Assembly: GCA_905479985.1 (NCBI GenBank)
Contig: CAJQOM010000016.1
Coordinates: 62,001 to 126,000, forward strand
Length of the DNA: 64,000 nt
Reading direction: 5' to 3'
Source: an uncultured Gammaproteobacteria bacterium
GTDB lineage: Bacteria; Pseudomonadota; Gammaproteobacteria; Nitrosococcales; Methylophagaceae
Every line of letters begins with the position of its first letter. Position 1 is the first letter of the stretch. The notes beneath the pieces were generated by a model. The model was not told the DNA's origin, ran no database searches, and was given only the letters and a program-made list of their open reading frames with translations. Shown one piece after another: positions 28,045 to 36,881 of the stretch. The translations under genes were made by a program, and so were the position numbers.

Positions 28045-29169
28045 ATGACAACGATTAAAACCAGTGGCTTTAACGACCCCTTTGATAACCTATTACCCTC
28101 ACCTGATACTGCCATTCAACGTAAACGCGTCAATAGCCGTCCGGGTAAAATAACTAAAATTACCAATCTCACTCACGACACGATTGAAGTCACCGTCACC
28201 TGCGACAAAAACACGCCCCCTTTCAATGCCAAAGCCGGCCAATACGGTACGCTGAAAGTCGATGGCATCGACCGACCTCGTGCCTATTCTTTTGCGAAAG
28301 CCCCCGTACTCGAGAAAAAAAACCAAGTCACCTTTTTTATTCGCTTAATTGAAGGCGGCGAATTATCAGACTGGTTTAAACAAAAAAAACGCACCAGAGA
28401 AAAAGTTATTGTCAGTGGCCCAATGGGCAAATTTGGTCTTGATAAGTCTAACGACACCATTGTTTGTATAGCAGGCGGTAGTGGTATGAGTGCCATCAAA
28501 GCCCTTGTTGAACAAGCCAGCCATCAATCACTCGCTCGCGACTGTTTATTTTTTTATGGCGCTAGAACACAAGCTGATCTCTATTGTCTTGAAGAAATGG
28601 AAGCCATCAAGCAACAATGGCATCCTGACCACAGCTTCACCTTCATCCCCGTTTTATCAGAAGAATCCCATGACTGTGACTGGCAAGGCCCCAGAGGGTT
28701 TGTCACCGAGTATTTAAAAAGCCATTACATTGATACCCGACAACTGGATATCAATCACATCAAGGCATTCTTCTGTGGCCCGCCAGCAATGATTGATCAT
28801 GGCGTTACGGTATTACAAGATGCTGGATTACCCTCCGAAGCCATTCGATATGACAAATTTGAAGATATCCGGTCACCTGCACCAGTCATTGATAATCGAA
28901 AATGCACGCTTTGTGACGAGTGCCTATTAGTCAAACCCATCGATAACTGCATCGTTGAAACCAGTGCCTTTAGTCATTCACGACAAACAGGGATCACTGA
29001 CATCGAAACCGTCAGACCCGGACGAACCTCTGGTCTGTATTACAGCACCCTTTTAATCAACAATGACCAATGTATTCGCTGTTATGCCTGCGTCGATGCC
29101 TGCCCTCACAATGCCATATCACCCGCAAATCTAGCAATACCACAAGTGCTGAAGCTCATTCAGTTATGA
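28045..29169 (+). CDS. FAD/NAD(P)-dependent reductase fused to a two-cluster ferredoxin domain
   Basis: The 374-residue protein joins a ferredoxin-NADP reductase-like module to a ferredoxin. The FAD-binding barrel is near residues 30-135, with RPRAYSFAKAP for flavin binding; the NAD(P) domain is near 140-265, with VCIAGGSGMSAIKAL and FFCGPPAMID. The C-terminal part has CX2CX2CX8C (CTLCDEC...NC) and CX2CX2CX3CP (CIRCYACVDACP), enough for two 4Fe-4S clusters. It should pass electrons between NAD(P)H, flavin and the molybdoenzyme encoded two bases upstream. Plant-type 2Fe-2S domains are more common on such reductases, so this arrangement is unusual. Confidence 0.85.
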   Translation: MTTIKTSGFNDPFDNLLPSPDTAIQRKRVNSRPGKITKITNLTHDTIEVTVTCDKNTPPFNAKAGQYGTLKVDGIDRPRAYSFAKAPVLEKKNQVTFFIRLIEGGELSDWFKQKKRTREKVIVSGPMGKFGLDKSNDTIVCIAGGSGMSAIKALVEQASHQSLARDCLFFYGARTQADLYCLEEMEAIKQQWHPDHSFTFIPVLSEESHDCDWQGPRGFVTEYLKSHYIDTRQLDINHIKAFFCGPPAMIDHGVTVLQDAGLPSEAIRYDKFEDIRSPAPVIDNRKCTLCDECLLVKPIDNCIVETSAFSHSRQTGITDIETVRPGRTSGLYYSTLLINNDQCIRCYACVDACPHNAISPANLAIPQVLKLIQL

Positions 29170-29237
29170 TTCAGCTTGGCAATCTATACTAATATAGTTA
29201 GCGACCCAGCCCATTTAACAACAACAAGGAAAATATC

Positions 29238-29438
29238 ATGTCAGTAGCCAGAGTTACAGAAATTATCGCAACATCATCTAAAAGCTTTGATGATGCCGTT
29301 GAAGAAGGCGTAAAACGCGCCACCAAAACATTAGAAAACGTCACATCAGTCTGGGTTAAAGACCAGTCTGTTGATATTAAGAAAGACAAAATAGTCGCTT
29401 ATAAAGTCAACCTTAAAGTCACCTTTATCCTTAAATAA
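29238..29438 (+). CDS. Dodecin flavin-binding protein
   Basis: The 66-residue protein is a dodecin: MSVARVTEIIATSSKSFDDAVEEGVKRATKTL, then the conserved Trp of VTSVWVKDQSV and a C-terminal strand YKVNLKVTF. Dodecins assemble as hollow dodecamers that store or buffer flavins in the cytoplasm, stacking the isoalloxazine against the Trp. It is the first gene of a tight three-gene run with DUF937 and Kbp-like genes. The flavoprotein gene upstream could make flavin buffering relevant, but this is inference. Confidence 0.93.
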   Translation: MSVARVTEIIATSSKSFDDAVEEGVKRATKTLENVTSVWVKDQSVDIKKDKIVAYKVNLKVTFILK

Positions 29439-29453
29439 TATTGGGGAGACATC

Positions 29454-30026
29454 TTGGATTTACTACAAATGGTCTTGGCAGCAACGCAAAATAACGCCGT
29501 TGATAAACTTGCTAGCCAACATAACTTATCCAGTAACCAAGCCACGGATGTGCTATCACAGCTTCTACCCGAGTTAGGTAGTCGAATCCAAGGCAATATC
29601 CAGCAAGGTAATGGCCTTGAGTCTCTCATTAATGCTTTAGGGAAAGGAAACCATCAACGTTTTGTCGATGAAGACAGCGCATTAGACGATCCAAATACTG
29701 AAATGGAAGGCAATAAAATTCTCGGCCATTTACTCGGTAATAAAGAGACTAGCCGACAAGTTGCATCACAAGTTGAAAGCAACACCGGCGTCAGCTCGAG
29801 TATTATCAAGAAACTATTACCTATGGCTGCCACATTATTAATGGGTGCCATGAGCAAAGGTGCACAGTCCAGTGGTCTGCTTGATAATTTACTTGGCGAC
29901 AGTAGCGGTCAAAATGACCTTCTTGGTTCAGTGATCGGGTCCATGCTCGGTGGTGGATCAAATAATGGCAACCAAACGGATGCAGGCGACATCGTCGGCG
30001 GTTTATTAAAAAGCTTTTTAAAATAA
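29454..30026 (+). CDS. DUF937 family protein
   Basis: The 190-residue protein starts at TTG (29454), five bases after a GGGGAG ribosome-binding site; the next in-frame ATG is 15 bases later and badly spaced. The sequence has the DUF937 (YidB-like) pattern: repeated helices with LASQHNLSSNQATDVLSQLLPELGSRI, ILGHLLGNKETSRQVASQVE, LLPMAATLLMGAMSKG and a Gly/Asn-rich stretch before DIVGGLLKSFL. The function of the family is unknown. It lies 15 bases after dodecin and 20 bases before the Kbp-like gene. Confidence 0.85.
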   Translation: MDLLQMVLAATQNNAVDKLASQHNLSSNQATDVLSQLLPELGSRIQGNIQQGNGLESLINALGKGNHQRFVDEDSALDDPNTEMEGNKILGHLLGNKETSRQVASQVESNTGVSSSIIKKLLPMAATLLMGAMSKGAQSSGLLDNLLGDSSGQNDLLGSVIGSMLGGGSNNGNQTDAGDIVGGLLKSFLK

Positions 30027-30046
30027 AACTTAATAGGAGAGAAACA

Positions 30047-30487
30047 ATGGGATTGTTCGATTTCGCATCAAACTTTGGTAAAAAAGTATTCAACTCAGTT
30101 GAAGAAGCCTCAGATAAATTAAGAGAAAAACTCACCGGTGTCAGCAACCCAGGTGTTGCCGACTTAGATGTTAAATTCAAAGATGGTGTTGTTAGCCTAG
30201 AAGGCAAAGCAGAGTCAGCAGAAGCGATGGAAAAAGCCGTGTTAATTGCCGGTAATACCCAAGGTGTCACCGAAGTTAATATCGATAACTTAGACTCCCC
30301 TACACCCGCAGCAGATGTCCAATATTACACCATAGAAAGCGGCGATAGCTTGTCAAAAATTGCCAAACAATTTTATGGCAATGCTATGGACTACCCAAAA
30401 CTGTTCGAAGCCAATAAAGAAGTGATCGAAGACCCAGATCTTATTTATCCTGGTCAGAAAATCAGAGTTCCAGCCAAAACTTGGTAA
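30047..30487 (+). CDS. kbp: BON-LysM protein, Kbp (YgaU)-like
   Basis: The 146-residue protein closely parallels E. coli Kbp (149 residues): N-terminal MGLFDFASNFGKK, a BON domain at about residues 30-88 (DLDVKFKDGVVSLEGKAES, GVTEVNIDNL) and a LysM domain at about 96-145 (YTIESGDSLSKIAKQFYG, LIYPGQKIRVP). Kbp is a cytoplasmic potassium-binding protein needed for normal growth at high K+ in E. coli. There is no signal peptide. A GGAG site precedes the ATG and a strong terminator follows the gene. Confidence 0.92.
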   Translation: MGLFDFASNFGKKVFNSVEEASDKLREKLTGVSNPGVADLDVKFKDGVVSLEGKAESAEAMEKAVLIAGNTQGVTEVNIDNLDSPTPAADVQYYTIESGDSLSKIAKQFYGNAMDYPKLFEANKEVIEDPDLIYPGQKIRVPAKTW

Positions 30488-30499
30488 GATTCAAAATGC

Positions 30500-30538
30500 A
30501 AAAAGGGCTTGTCTCATCTGAGGTAGGCCCTTTTTTTA
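30500..30538 (+). terminator. Rho-independent terminator after kbp
   Basis: AAAAAGGGCTT is matched by AGGCCCTTTTT with a loop of about 14 bases and a terminal T-run. It closes the dodecin-DUF937-kbp unit. Confidence 0.8.
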
Positions 30539-30551
30539 TAGCTGACAACAA

Positions 30552-30968
30552 TTATTCGCCAGAAAAAGCAGCGAACACCTCAGCCCCTGTCATATTCTTT
30601 GTTTTATCGGCAAAACAATAATAGCTCGGCTTTTCATCAATGAAAATTTGGTGATCAAACTCTAGTTCACCGTCCAAATCAAATAAGCCCGCTGACAACA
30701 TATGCTGATCAGTCTGTTTTAAACGATAAAACAAATGGGTGCCACAAGCTGAACAAAATGCCCTTTCTGCCCACTCGGAAGAATCATATCGACTCACTTT
30801 ATCTTCACCCACAATTATGACCGCTTGTTGTCCGTCGACAGCAAAGAAGGGCCCACCTGACCAATTTCGACACATCGAACAGTGACAAGCGCCCATTGAG
30901 CTCGCCAACGTTTTAGCTTCTATTTTGACAGAACCACATAAGCAACTGCCCTTTGCTTCAATTGTCAT
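30552..30968 (-). CDS. GFA (CENP-V/glutathione-dependent formaldehyde-activating) family protein
   Basis: From the ATG at 30968, which has AGAGGG six bases upstream, the product is 138 residues; a TTG nine codons earlier is rejected. Zinc ligands of the Mss4-like fold are present: CLCGSV near residue 10, CHCSMCRNWSGG near 33 and CSACGTHLFYRL near 78. The founding member speeds S-hydroxymethylglutathione formation from formaldehyde, but most homologues have no tested activity and that role is disputed. No glutathione-formaldehyde dehydrogenase gene is nearby. Confidence 0.85.
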   Translation of the reverse strand: MTIEAKGSCLCGSVKIEAKTLASSMGACHCSMCRNWSGGPFFAVDGQQAVIIVGEDKVSRYDSSEWAERAFCSACGTHLFYRLKQTDQHMLSAGLFDLDGELEFDHQIFIDEKPSYYCFADKTKNMTGAEVFAAFSGE

Positions 30969-31051
30969 CAGTGACCCTCTATCTTGTCTAACCAAATTAA
31001 CCTGTTCTCACACATCCTTCCCATAGGACACATTTAAACAGCTTAATATCC

Positions 31052-31086
31052 AAAAAAGCCGTAATGAACTGAATCATCACGGCTTT
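31052..31086 (-). terminator. Rho-independent terminator after the VPxPA-CTERM gene
   Basis: On the minus strand AAAGCCGTGATGA pairs with TTCATTACGGCTTT with one wobble/mismatch, followed by a T-run. It lies 24 bases past the stop codon. Confidence 0.85.
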
Positions 31087-31109
31087 AATATCAAACGGTT
31101 CTGAATCGT

Positions 31110-31715
31110 TTAAGCAGTGATTGCTTTACGTCTTAACCCCATAAAACCTAATAAAGCCGGAGCAAATAATAAAGCAGCAGCTGGAATTGGCACTGCTTTG
31201 ACTTTAATAGCATCAAGGCTGCCACCTAATGTATCTTCTTTACCTATTGCAGCAAATTTCAATACATCGTTACCAATGGCCTCTACCATAAAGCTATATA
31301 TCGTCCAGTCATGTACTTTGCTACCAGCGCCTGAAACAGAGTCTAATAAAACACCGTTCCAAAAAACACTAATACCATTCGTACTTTCCAATTGCCAAAT
31401 ACGAGGAGAATAAGCAAAAGAAAGCGCATACATTTGACCAACGGCCGTACTCAATGTCTGAGAAATAGAACTATTAGAGTTTTCACCATGAGAGTCAAGC
31501 TCAGCAAACTGGTGACCCTCATAAGCTTTGCCAGCAACATTGTCTCGAATCTCTATACCAGCACCACCCGTAGTCCAACCAGCAAGCGACGGCAAAACAG
31601 TCCATGTGCCAGGTTTAATATCTGGGTTCTCAAATGAACCATTAACCACGATATTTGCAGCTTGTGCCTGCCAAGAAAACACACATAGGAATGAAGCTAA
31701 CAATATTTTTTTCAT
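31110..31715 (-). CDS. Exported protein with VPxPA-CTERM sorting signal
   Basis: The 201-residue protein has a signal peptide (residues 1-19, ending WQAQA). The mature body starts NIVVNGSFENPD and is beta-rich, resembling DUF642/carbohydrate-binding-like jelly rolls found in PEP-CTERM proteins (SISQTLSTAVGQMYALSFAYSPR). The C-terminal tail has VPIPAAALLF, a hydrophobic helix and a basic end LRRK, which is the three-part PEP-CTERM sorting signal in its VPxPA form. Such proteins are processed by an exosortase and often linked to extracellular polysaccharide; no exosortase is in this window. Confidence 0.85.
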   Translation of the reverse strand: MKKILLASFLCVFSWQAQAANIVVNGSFENPDIKPGTWTVLPSLAGWTTGGAGIEIRDNVAGKAYEGHQFAELDSHGENSNSSISQTLSTAVGQMYALSFAYSPRIWQLESTNGISVFWNGVLLDSVSGAGSKVHDWTIYSFMVEAIGNDVLKFAAIGKEDTLGGSLDAIKVKAVPIPAAALLFAPALLGFMGLRRKAITA

Positions 31716-32118
31716 CTCTATACTTTTCCTTATAACTTAAATTACAAGTTTCATAATGTACTTGCTGAAAAATTCTACTAAGCTATTTCAAGAAAAGATA
31801 TCGTACCTTGGTACTAAAAAAGCAATAAAATCAAAAGTTAACAGCAAAAATAACGACTTGTTAACAAAAAGGCCTAACGGCTACTCCATTTTCGAGAAAA
31901 ATGCCGGACGACGTGCTTTGATAAAACCCATTCGATTAGCCACACATGGAAATCACCGCCAACGACACGATCGTTTTAACCTTCATGCCACAACCAAACC
32001 AATCAACCGCTATCAGCCCCACGTAAAGGACGTAATATATCTAATTTACCGAATCTTACCCAAAAAGGATCGGCTTCTGATAAAGTGAGAGAGCCATTAA
32101 ATACAGTTAGCACGGACT
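31716..32118. other. Intergenic region upstream of two divergent genes
   Basis: This 403-base gap contains an open frame at 31756-32088 with basic, biased composition and no recognisable domain, which I do not regard as a gene. The part next to 32118 should hold the promoter of the endonuclease/phosphatase gene. I see no hairpin or repeat I can name. Confidence 0.4.
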
Positions 32119-32916
32119 ATGCCTCAAACTGAACTTAGCATCCTCACCTATAATATTCATAAGGGATTTAGCGCTGGCAATCGACACTTTGTTTTGCCAC
32201 GGCTCCGCGATACCCTCATCCAAGCGGATGCAGATATTTTATTACTGCAAGAAGTCCAAGGTGAACATAAGCAACACGAAATAACCCAATCCGGTTGGCC
32301 TGATAACTCGCATGCTGAATATATTGCTGAAGGCGTTTGGCCACATATCGCCTATGGTAAAAATGCCCGTTATCACCTTGGAGATCATGGCAATGCCATT
32401 TTAAGCAAACACCCCATTATTCGTTGGGAAAACATCAATGTTTCAGCGCTTTCATGGGCAAGTAGAAGCCTGTTACATGGCGTCATTAACCTACCTGACA
32501 TTAATGAAGATTTACATATTATTTGCATTCACTTAGGCTTAATGAACCTTGAGCGCAAACAACAAATTAGAATTTTATCGGAACGTATCGAAGCCCATGT
32601 ACCAGACAATGCCCCACTCATTATTGCTGGCGACTTTAATGATTGGAGTGAGAAAGCTGAAAGACATTTTTCAGAACAGTTAAACCTACAAGAAACCCAC
32701 CATACTTTGCACAATAGGCACGCAAGAACATTTCCAGCCTGGTTACCAATGTTAAAAATGGACCGGGTCTATTATCGCAAGGTCAAACCGATAAGCTGTG
32801 AACGGCCACGTTATAATCTATGGCGCCGCCTGTCTGATCATGCACCCTTAATTGCCAAGTTCGAAATCTGTAATGAAATGGTAGAACATGTAAAAAAAGC
32901 CAAGGCGGAAGGCTAA
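32119..32916 (+). CDS. Endonuclease/exonuclease/phosphatase (EEP) family protein
   Basis: The 265-residue protein shows the EEP fold: N-terminal LSILTYNIHKGFSAG, metal-binding Glu in LLLQEVQGE, the YGKNARYHLGDHGNAILSKHPI stretch, catalytic GDFNDW and the final LSDHAPLIAKF with the catalytic Asp-His. These magnesium phosphodiesterases act on nucleic acids, inositol phosphates or lipids; the SDHAPL type with this short length is often annotated as a YbhP-like protein. No signal peptide. Its stop codon abuts the stop of convergent yaaA. Confidence 0.9.
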   Translation: MPQTELSILTYNIHKGFSAGNRHFVLPRLRDTLIQADADILLLQEVQGEHKQHEITQSGWPDNSHAEYIAEGVWPHIAYGKNARYHLGDHGNAILSKHPIIRWENINVSALSWASRSLLHGVINLPDINEDLHIICIHLGLMNLERKQQIRILSERIEAHVPDNAPLIIAGDFNDWSEKAERHFSEQLNLQETHHTLHNRHARTFPAWLPMLKMDRVYYRKVKPISCERPRYNLWRRLSDHAPLIAKFEICNEMVEHVKKAKAEG

Positions 32917-33690
32917 TTATTCAGCATGGTCGCGAATAAAGACCCAGTCATCGCCATCTGACATCCCAGCACTGAAACGGTAACCATCACTATCAAATTT
33001 TTTCAGTTGCTCAGGCTCATTAATCCGGTGATCAATAATATAACGGCTCATTAAACCGCGTGCTTTCTTAGCATAAAAACTGATGATTTTATATTGACCA
33101 TTTTTCATATCTTTAAACGCTGGCGTAATAATCCGTGTGCTCAACTTCTTTGCTTCTAACGCTTTAAAGTATTCATTTGAAGCTAAGTTAACCAAAACTG
33201 CATTAGATTGTGACGCTTCCGTTTCAATCTCTTCACGAAGTTGACCACCCCAAAACTGATAAAGATTTTTACCTTTTGCATTGGCAAACTGTGTACCCAT
33301 TTCCAAACGGTAAGGTTGAATCAAATCCAATGGCTTTAACACACCATATAAACCCGACAAAATACGCAAATGCTGTTGGGCAAACGCCAAACCTTCGTCA
33401 TCCATTGTGTCAGCATCAAGACCCGTATAGACGTCACCTTTAAATGCCAACACGGCTTGCTTCGAATTATCCAAACTAAATGGCGTTGTCCAAGTTTGAA
33501 AGCGTGCCATATTCAACCCAGCTAACTTATCACTCAACTTCATCAACGTCGCAATGCCAGGCGCGGATAATTCACGTAACTCATCAATCAATGCTTGAGA
33601 TTGTGCCAAGAATTTGGGCTGAGTATGACAGTTCGTAATCGGTTGGGATTCAAAATCAAGCGTTTTAGCAGGTGAAATAACGGTGATCAT
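32917..33690 (-). CDS. yaaA: Peroxide stress protein YaaA
   Basis: The 257-residue protein matches YaaA from its first residues ([15 protein letters not shown]) through [36 protein letters not shown] and the C-terminal FDSDGYRF. In E. coli YaaA is induced by OxyR and lowers free intracellular iron during hydrogen peroxide stress; it folds as a DNA-binding helix-hairpin-helix-like protein. Length is that of the family. It is convergent with, and directly adjacent to, the EEP gene. Confidence 0.96.
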   Translation of the reverse strand: MITVISPAKTLDFESQPITNCHTQPKFLAQSQALIDELRELSAPGIATLMKLSDKLAGLNMARFQTWTTPFSLDNSKQAVLAFKGDVYTGLDADTMDDEGLAFAQQHLRILSGLYGVLKPLDLIQPYRLEMGTQFANAKGKNLYQFWGGQLREEIETEASQSNAVLVNLASNEYFKALEAKKLSTRIITPAFKDMKNGQYKIISFYAKKARGLMSRYIIDHRINEPEQLKKFDSDGYRFSAGMSDGDDWVFIRDHAE

Positions 33691-33844
33691 AATCGAACAT
33701 CCTAAAAATAGTTTTTAACCACCACTTTACCATTTCTTGTTTATTGACACCAAGTTATAACCCTTAATTATCTTTTAATACTAGAGCTTATGCCACGTTT
33801 ATGGGACACTTTCACGCTAAACAAAATGGCAACTAACCCACCTT

Positions 33845-34360
33845 ATGACCAAAACAATCATCAATGGTATCGATACTTTCAATGACTGGATCGGCCGCAT
33901 GACCGCTTGGCTCGTCCTCGCCATGGTCCTGCTCATTTGTTATGACGTTGCCATGCGTTATTTCTTCAATCAAGGATCAGTCGCATTACAAGAACTGCAA
34001 TGGCATCTTTTTGCGCTTATCTTCTTACTCGGCAGTGCTTATACCTTAAAACATGATGGTCACGTCCGCGTTGATTTGATTCATCAAAGCCGCCTTTTAT
34101 CAGACAAACACCGAGCGTTGATTAATATTGTCGGTATTTTATTTTTTTTAATGCCCTTTTGTATCCTGATATTGACAACCACATGGCCATTTGTAGAAAA
34201 CGCCTTTTACTATAACGAAGGCTCGCCAGATCCCGGCGGCCTACCCCATCGATTTTTGCTAAAAGGGAGCATCCTCATCGCTTTCGGATTACTTATTTTA
34301 CAAGGCATTGCCGAACTCCTTAGAAACAGTCTTAGACTAAGTCAGCAGGAACCCAAATAA
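33845..34360 (+). CDS. TRAP transporter small permease (DctQ type)
   Basis: The 171-residue membrane protein has four predicted helices and typical DctQ segments: DVAMRYFFNQGSVALQELQWHLFALIFLLGSAYTLKHDGHVRVDL. DctQ proteins stabilise the large permease of sodium-driven tripartite transporters for carboxylates and related solutes. Its stop overlaps the ATG of the large permease gene by one base, so the two are coupled. No DctP-type solute receptor is encoded on either side. Confidence 0.93.
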   Translation: MTKTIINGIDTFNDWIGRMTAWLVLAMVLLICYDVAMRYFFNQGSVALQELQWHLFALIFLLGSAYTLKHDGHVRVDLIHQSRLLSDKHRALINIVGILFFLMPFCILILTTTWPFVENAFYYNEGSPDPGGLPHRFLLKGSILIAFGLLILQGIAELLRNSLRLSQQEPK

Positions 34361-35661
34361 TGGAAGTCTGGGCCTTAGTCATGTTTGCCGTGTTGTTTCT
34401 ATTACTCTTACTCGGCTTCCCAGTTGCTTTCACTTTGGGTGCCGTTGCCTTCGGCTTTGGTAGTATTTTCTTAGGCATCGAGTTCTTTGACCTCTTGCCA
34501 CTGAGAATTTGGGGCATCATGACCAACTTCACCTTACTGGCCGTGCCGCTCTTCGTCTTCATGGGCGTGGTGTTAGAAAAGTCAGGCATTGCCGAACAAT
34601 TACTCGAAACCATGGGCAAACTGTTCGGACGTGTGCGAGGTGGCCTTGCCATCTCCGTCGTTATTGTCGGTGCCTTATTAGCAGCGACAACGGGCGTCGT
34701 CGGGGCATCAGTTGTCACCATGGCTGTGATTGCCCTGCCCGCCATGTTGAAACATGGCTATGCACCCACTTTAGCCGGCGGCACTATTGCAGCTTCAGGT
34801 ACATTAGGTCAAATCATTCCGCCCAGTATCATCTTAATTTTACTCGGTGATGTCATTGGTGTACCTGTCGGACAACTCTTCATGGGTGCTGCTGTGCCCG
34901 GTATGATGCTCGTTCTCGCCTATATGACCTATATTGCCTTTGTTGCTTGGCGACACCCTGATATGGCACCCGCTATCAAACTCGACCAAAGTGAACATCG
35001 ACATCTCGCCATACAAGTAATGAAAAGTTTATTGCCACCACTGGCGTTAATTCTCACTGTCTTAGGCTCAATTTTCTTTGGTGTTGCATCACCAACAGAG
35101 TCTGCCGCAGTCGGCGCCTTAGGAGCCATGCTACTGGCGATCATGCATGGCAAGTTAACCTTAAATAACCTTAATCAAGCAATGCAACAAACCACACGCT
35201 TAACCAGCATGGTCTTTTTAATTCTCATTGGCGCCACGGCTTTTGGCCTCGTCTTCGTTGGCATGGGCGGCGACGATCTCATCTTCGACATCTTCGACCA
35301 ATTACCCGGTGGGAAATGGACCTTCCTGCTACTGAGCATGTTGCTCATTTTCCTACTTGGCTTCTTCTTAGACTTTATCGAAATCTGTTTTATCGTCGTA
35401 CCCATTATTGCGCCAGTAGCCATTCACCTTGGTCTAGACCCACTTTGGTTTGCTTTATTGATTGCGCTAAACCTACAAACCTCATTCCTAACGCCACCTT
35501 TCGGCTTTTCTTTATTTTATTTAAAAGCCAGTGCACCCGATTTAACATTACAATCGATTTATAAAGGCATTGTGCCTTTTATCATCATTCAGCTGATCGT
35601 ATTAGCCCTCGTGATTGCCTTTCCTGAGATCACGCTTTGGTTGCCGAATTTAATGGAATAA
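34360..35661 (+). CDS. TRAP transporter large permease (DctM type)
   Basis: The 433-residue protein has about twelve membrane helices and DctM motifs: LGFPVAFTLGAVAFGFG, FVFMGVVLEKSGIAEQLLE, TGVVGASVVTMAVIALPAMLKHGY, ASGTLGQIIPPSIILILLGD and SPTESAAVGALGA. It is the transport subunit of a sodium-coupled TRAP system in the inner membrane. The substrate is set by the missing receptor and cannot be inferred. Transcription is with the small permease gene just upstream. Confidence 0.95.
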   Translation: MEVWALVMFAVLFLLLLLGFPVAFTLGAVAFGFGSIFLGIEFFDLLPLRIWGIMTNFTLLAVPLFVFMGVVLEKSGIAEQLLETMGKLFGRVRGGLAISVVIVGALLAATTGVVGASVVTMAVIALPAMLKHGYAPTLAGGTIAASGTLGQIIPPSIILILLGDVIGVPVGQLFMGAAVPGMMLVLAYMTYIAFVAWRHPDMAPAIKLDQSEHRHLAIQVMKSLLPPLALILTVLGSIFFGVASPTESAAVGALGAMLLAIMHGKLTLNNLNQAMQQTTRLTSMVFLILIGATAFGLVFVGMGGDDLIFDIFDQLPGGKWTFLLLSMLLIFLLGFFLDFIEICFIVVPIIAPVAIHLGLDPLWFALLIALNLQTSFLTPPFGFSLFYLKASAPDLTLQSIYKGIVPFIIIQLIVLALVIAFPEITLWLPNLME

Positions 35662-35763
35662 TTAGAATTCATTTTAGAACAAACATCATACCGAAAATTG
35701 ACCAATATGCTTAAACCCCTATAACAGCAGCCGCTAAACGCTATTCGTGTGAAATAAGAGACA

Positions 35764-36735
35764 TTAAAAAGTGACGTTTTGAACCTGTTTAATATTACTT
35801 TGATCTAAAATTAACATCAATACGCGATCCAAACCCAAAGCCACACCAGTACATTGCGGCAGACCTGCTTGCATTGCAGCTAACAAATTCTCATCAATTG
35901 GCATGTCGGGTTTACCCAGACGCTGACGTTGTTGGTTATCTTGTTCAAAACGTTGCCTGAGTGCTTGTGCTTCCAATAATTCATCATAACCGTTGGCTAA
36001 TTCCAAACCGCCAGCATAAAGTTCAAAACGAGCCGCAACATAATTACCCTGCCCATCTATCTTTACTTTTGCCAATTGCGCTTGAGAAGCAGGAAAATCA
36101 TAGATAAAAACAGGTTGATTTAATTCAGCTAACTTTGGCTCAATCACTTCGCTCATCACTAGCGCTAACCAGCCATCGCGATCCAACTCAAAATCAGCGG
36201 CCAAGCTAGGTATATGTGTAAAAGCGAGCGATTTAAGATCTGCATCAGTGCAATCAAAGACATCTAAATCTAAGTATTTTTTAAAAACAACAGCATAAGA
36301 CAAACGAATAGCATCAGAAAAGTCTGCTACCGATGTTAATAACTCAACCACTTCATCCATCAACTGTTCTAATGTTAATTCAACCCGATACCATTCCAAC
36401 ATTGTGAATTCAGGTGAATGGTGCTTACCAGACTCGCCATTCCGAAATACTTTGGCAACTTGATAAATAGAACCTGATCCAGCTGCTAATAACAGTTTCA
36501 TCGCAAATTCAGGAGAAGTCTGTAAGTAAAAATCCTGTTTTTGATCTGTGCCGATGGGAATGTAATCTGTCTTAAAGCTATCCAAATACGGCGCCGTTGG
36601 CGCAGCCTGAGACAAAATAGGCGTCTCGACTTCTAGCACCTGCTTTTGGGCAAAAAAATGGCGGGCATCAGCCAATAGCTGTGCCCGCCTTTTCATTGTT
36701 TCTATACTAGCCGATGGTCGCCAATCGTTTTCCAT
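35764..36735 (-). CDS. epmA: EF-P--(R)-beta-lysine ligase EpmA
   Basis: The 323-residue protein is a truncated class II lysyl-tRNA synthetase paralogue: motif 2 region VFRNGESGKHHSPEFTMLEWYRV and motif 3 GVALGLDRVLML are present and the tRNA-anticodon domain is absent. EpmA (PoxA/GenX) attaches beta-lysine to EF-P. It is downstream of efp on the same strand, with two REP-like elements in the 244-base gap; epmB lies on the other side of efp. Confidence 0.97.
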   Translation of the reverse strand: MENDWRPSASIETMKRRAQLLADARHFFAQKQVLEVETPILSQAAPTAPYLDSFKTDYIPIGTDQKQDFYLQTSPEFAMKLLLAAGSGSIYQVAKVFRNGESGKHHSPEFTMLEWYRVELTLEQLMDEVVELLTSVADFSDAIRLSYAVVFKKYLDLDVFDCTDADLKSLAFTHIPSLAADFELDRDGWLALVMSEVIEPKLAELNQPVFIYDFPASQAQLAKVKIDGQGNYVAARFELYAGGLELANGYDELLEAQALRQRFEQDNQQRQRLGKPDMPIDENLLAAMQAGLPQCTGVALGLDRVLMLILDQSNIKQVQNVTF

Positions 36736-36773
36736 GGGATATATAGTTTAAGCGTTTAGATTTTGTCGTATAA

Positions 36774-36844
36774 CAAGGCATTTTTTGCACGGAGAGTGGG
36801 AGCCTATTGGAATAGGTGACCCGTCGAGTACAAAAATAACGCCG
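36774..36844. repeat. REP-like element, copy 1
   Basis: A 71-base element starting CAAGGCATTTTTTGCAC and ending ATAACGCCG. Its centre is a hairpin CCTATT-GG-AATAGG (36803-36816) flanked by GAGTGGGAG on the left and GTGACCCGTCGAGTA on the right. A similar element follows at 36882-36953 in the same orientation. Confidence 0.8.
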
Positions 36845-36881
36845 CACCGTTTACACATCATCAAAGGGTTTTATGTCAGTA

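Noticed and set aside
31756-32088. Open frame of 110 residues between divergent genes
   Set aside because: Basic, biased composition with no domain and no ribosome-binding site; it covers an intergenic promoter region.
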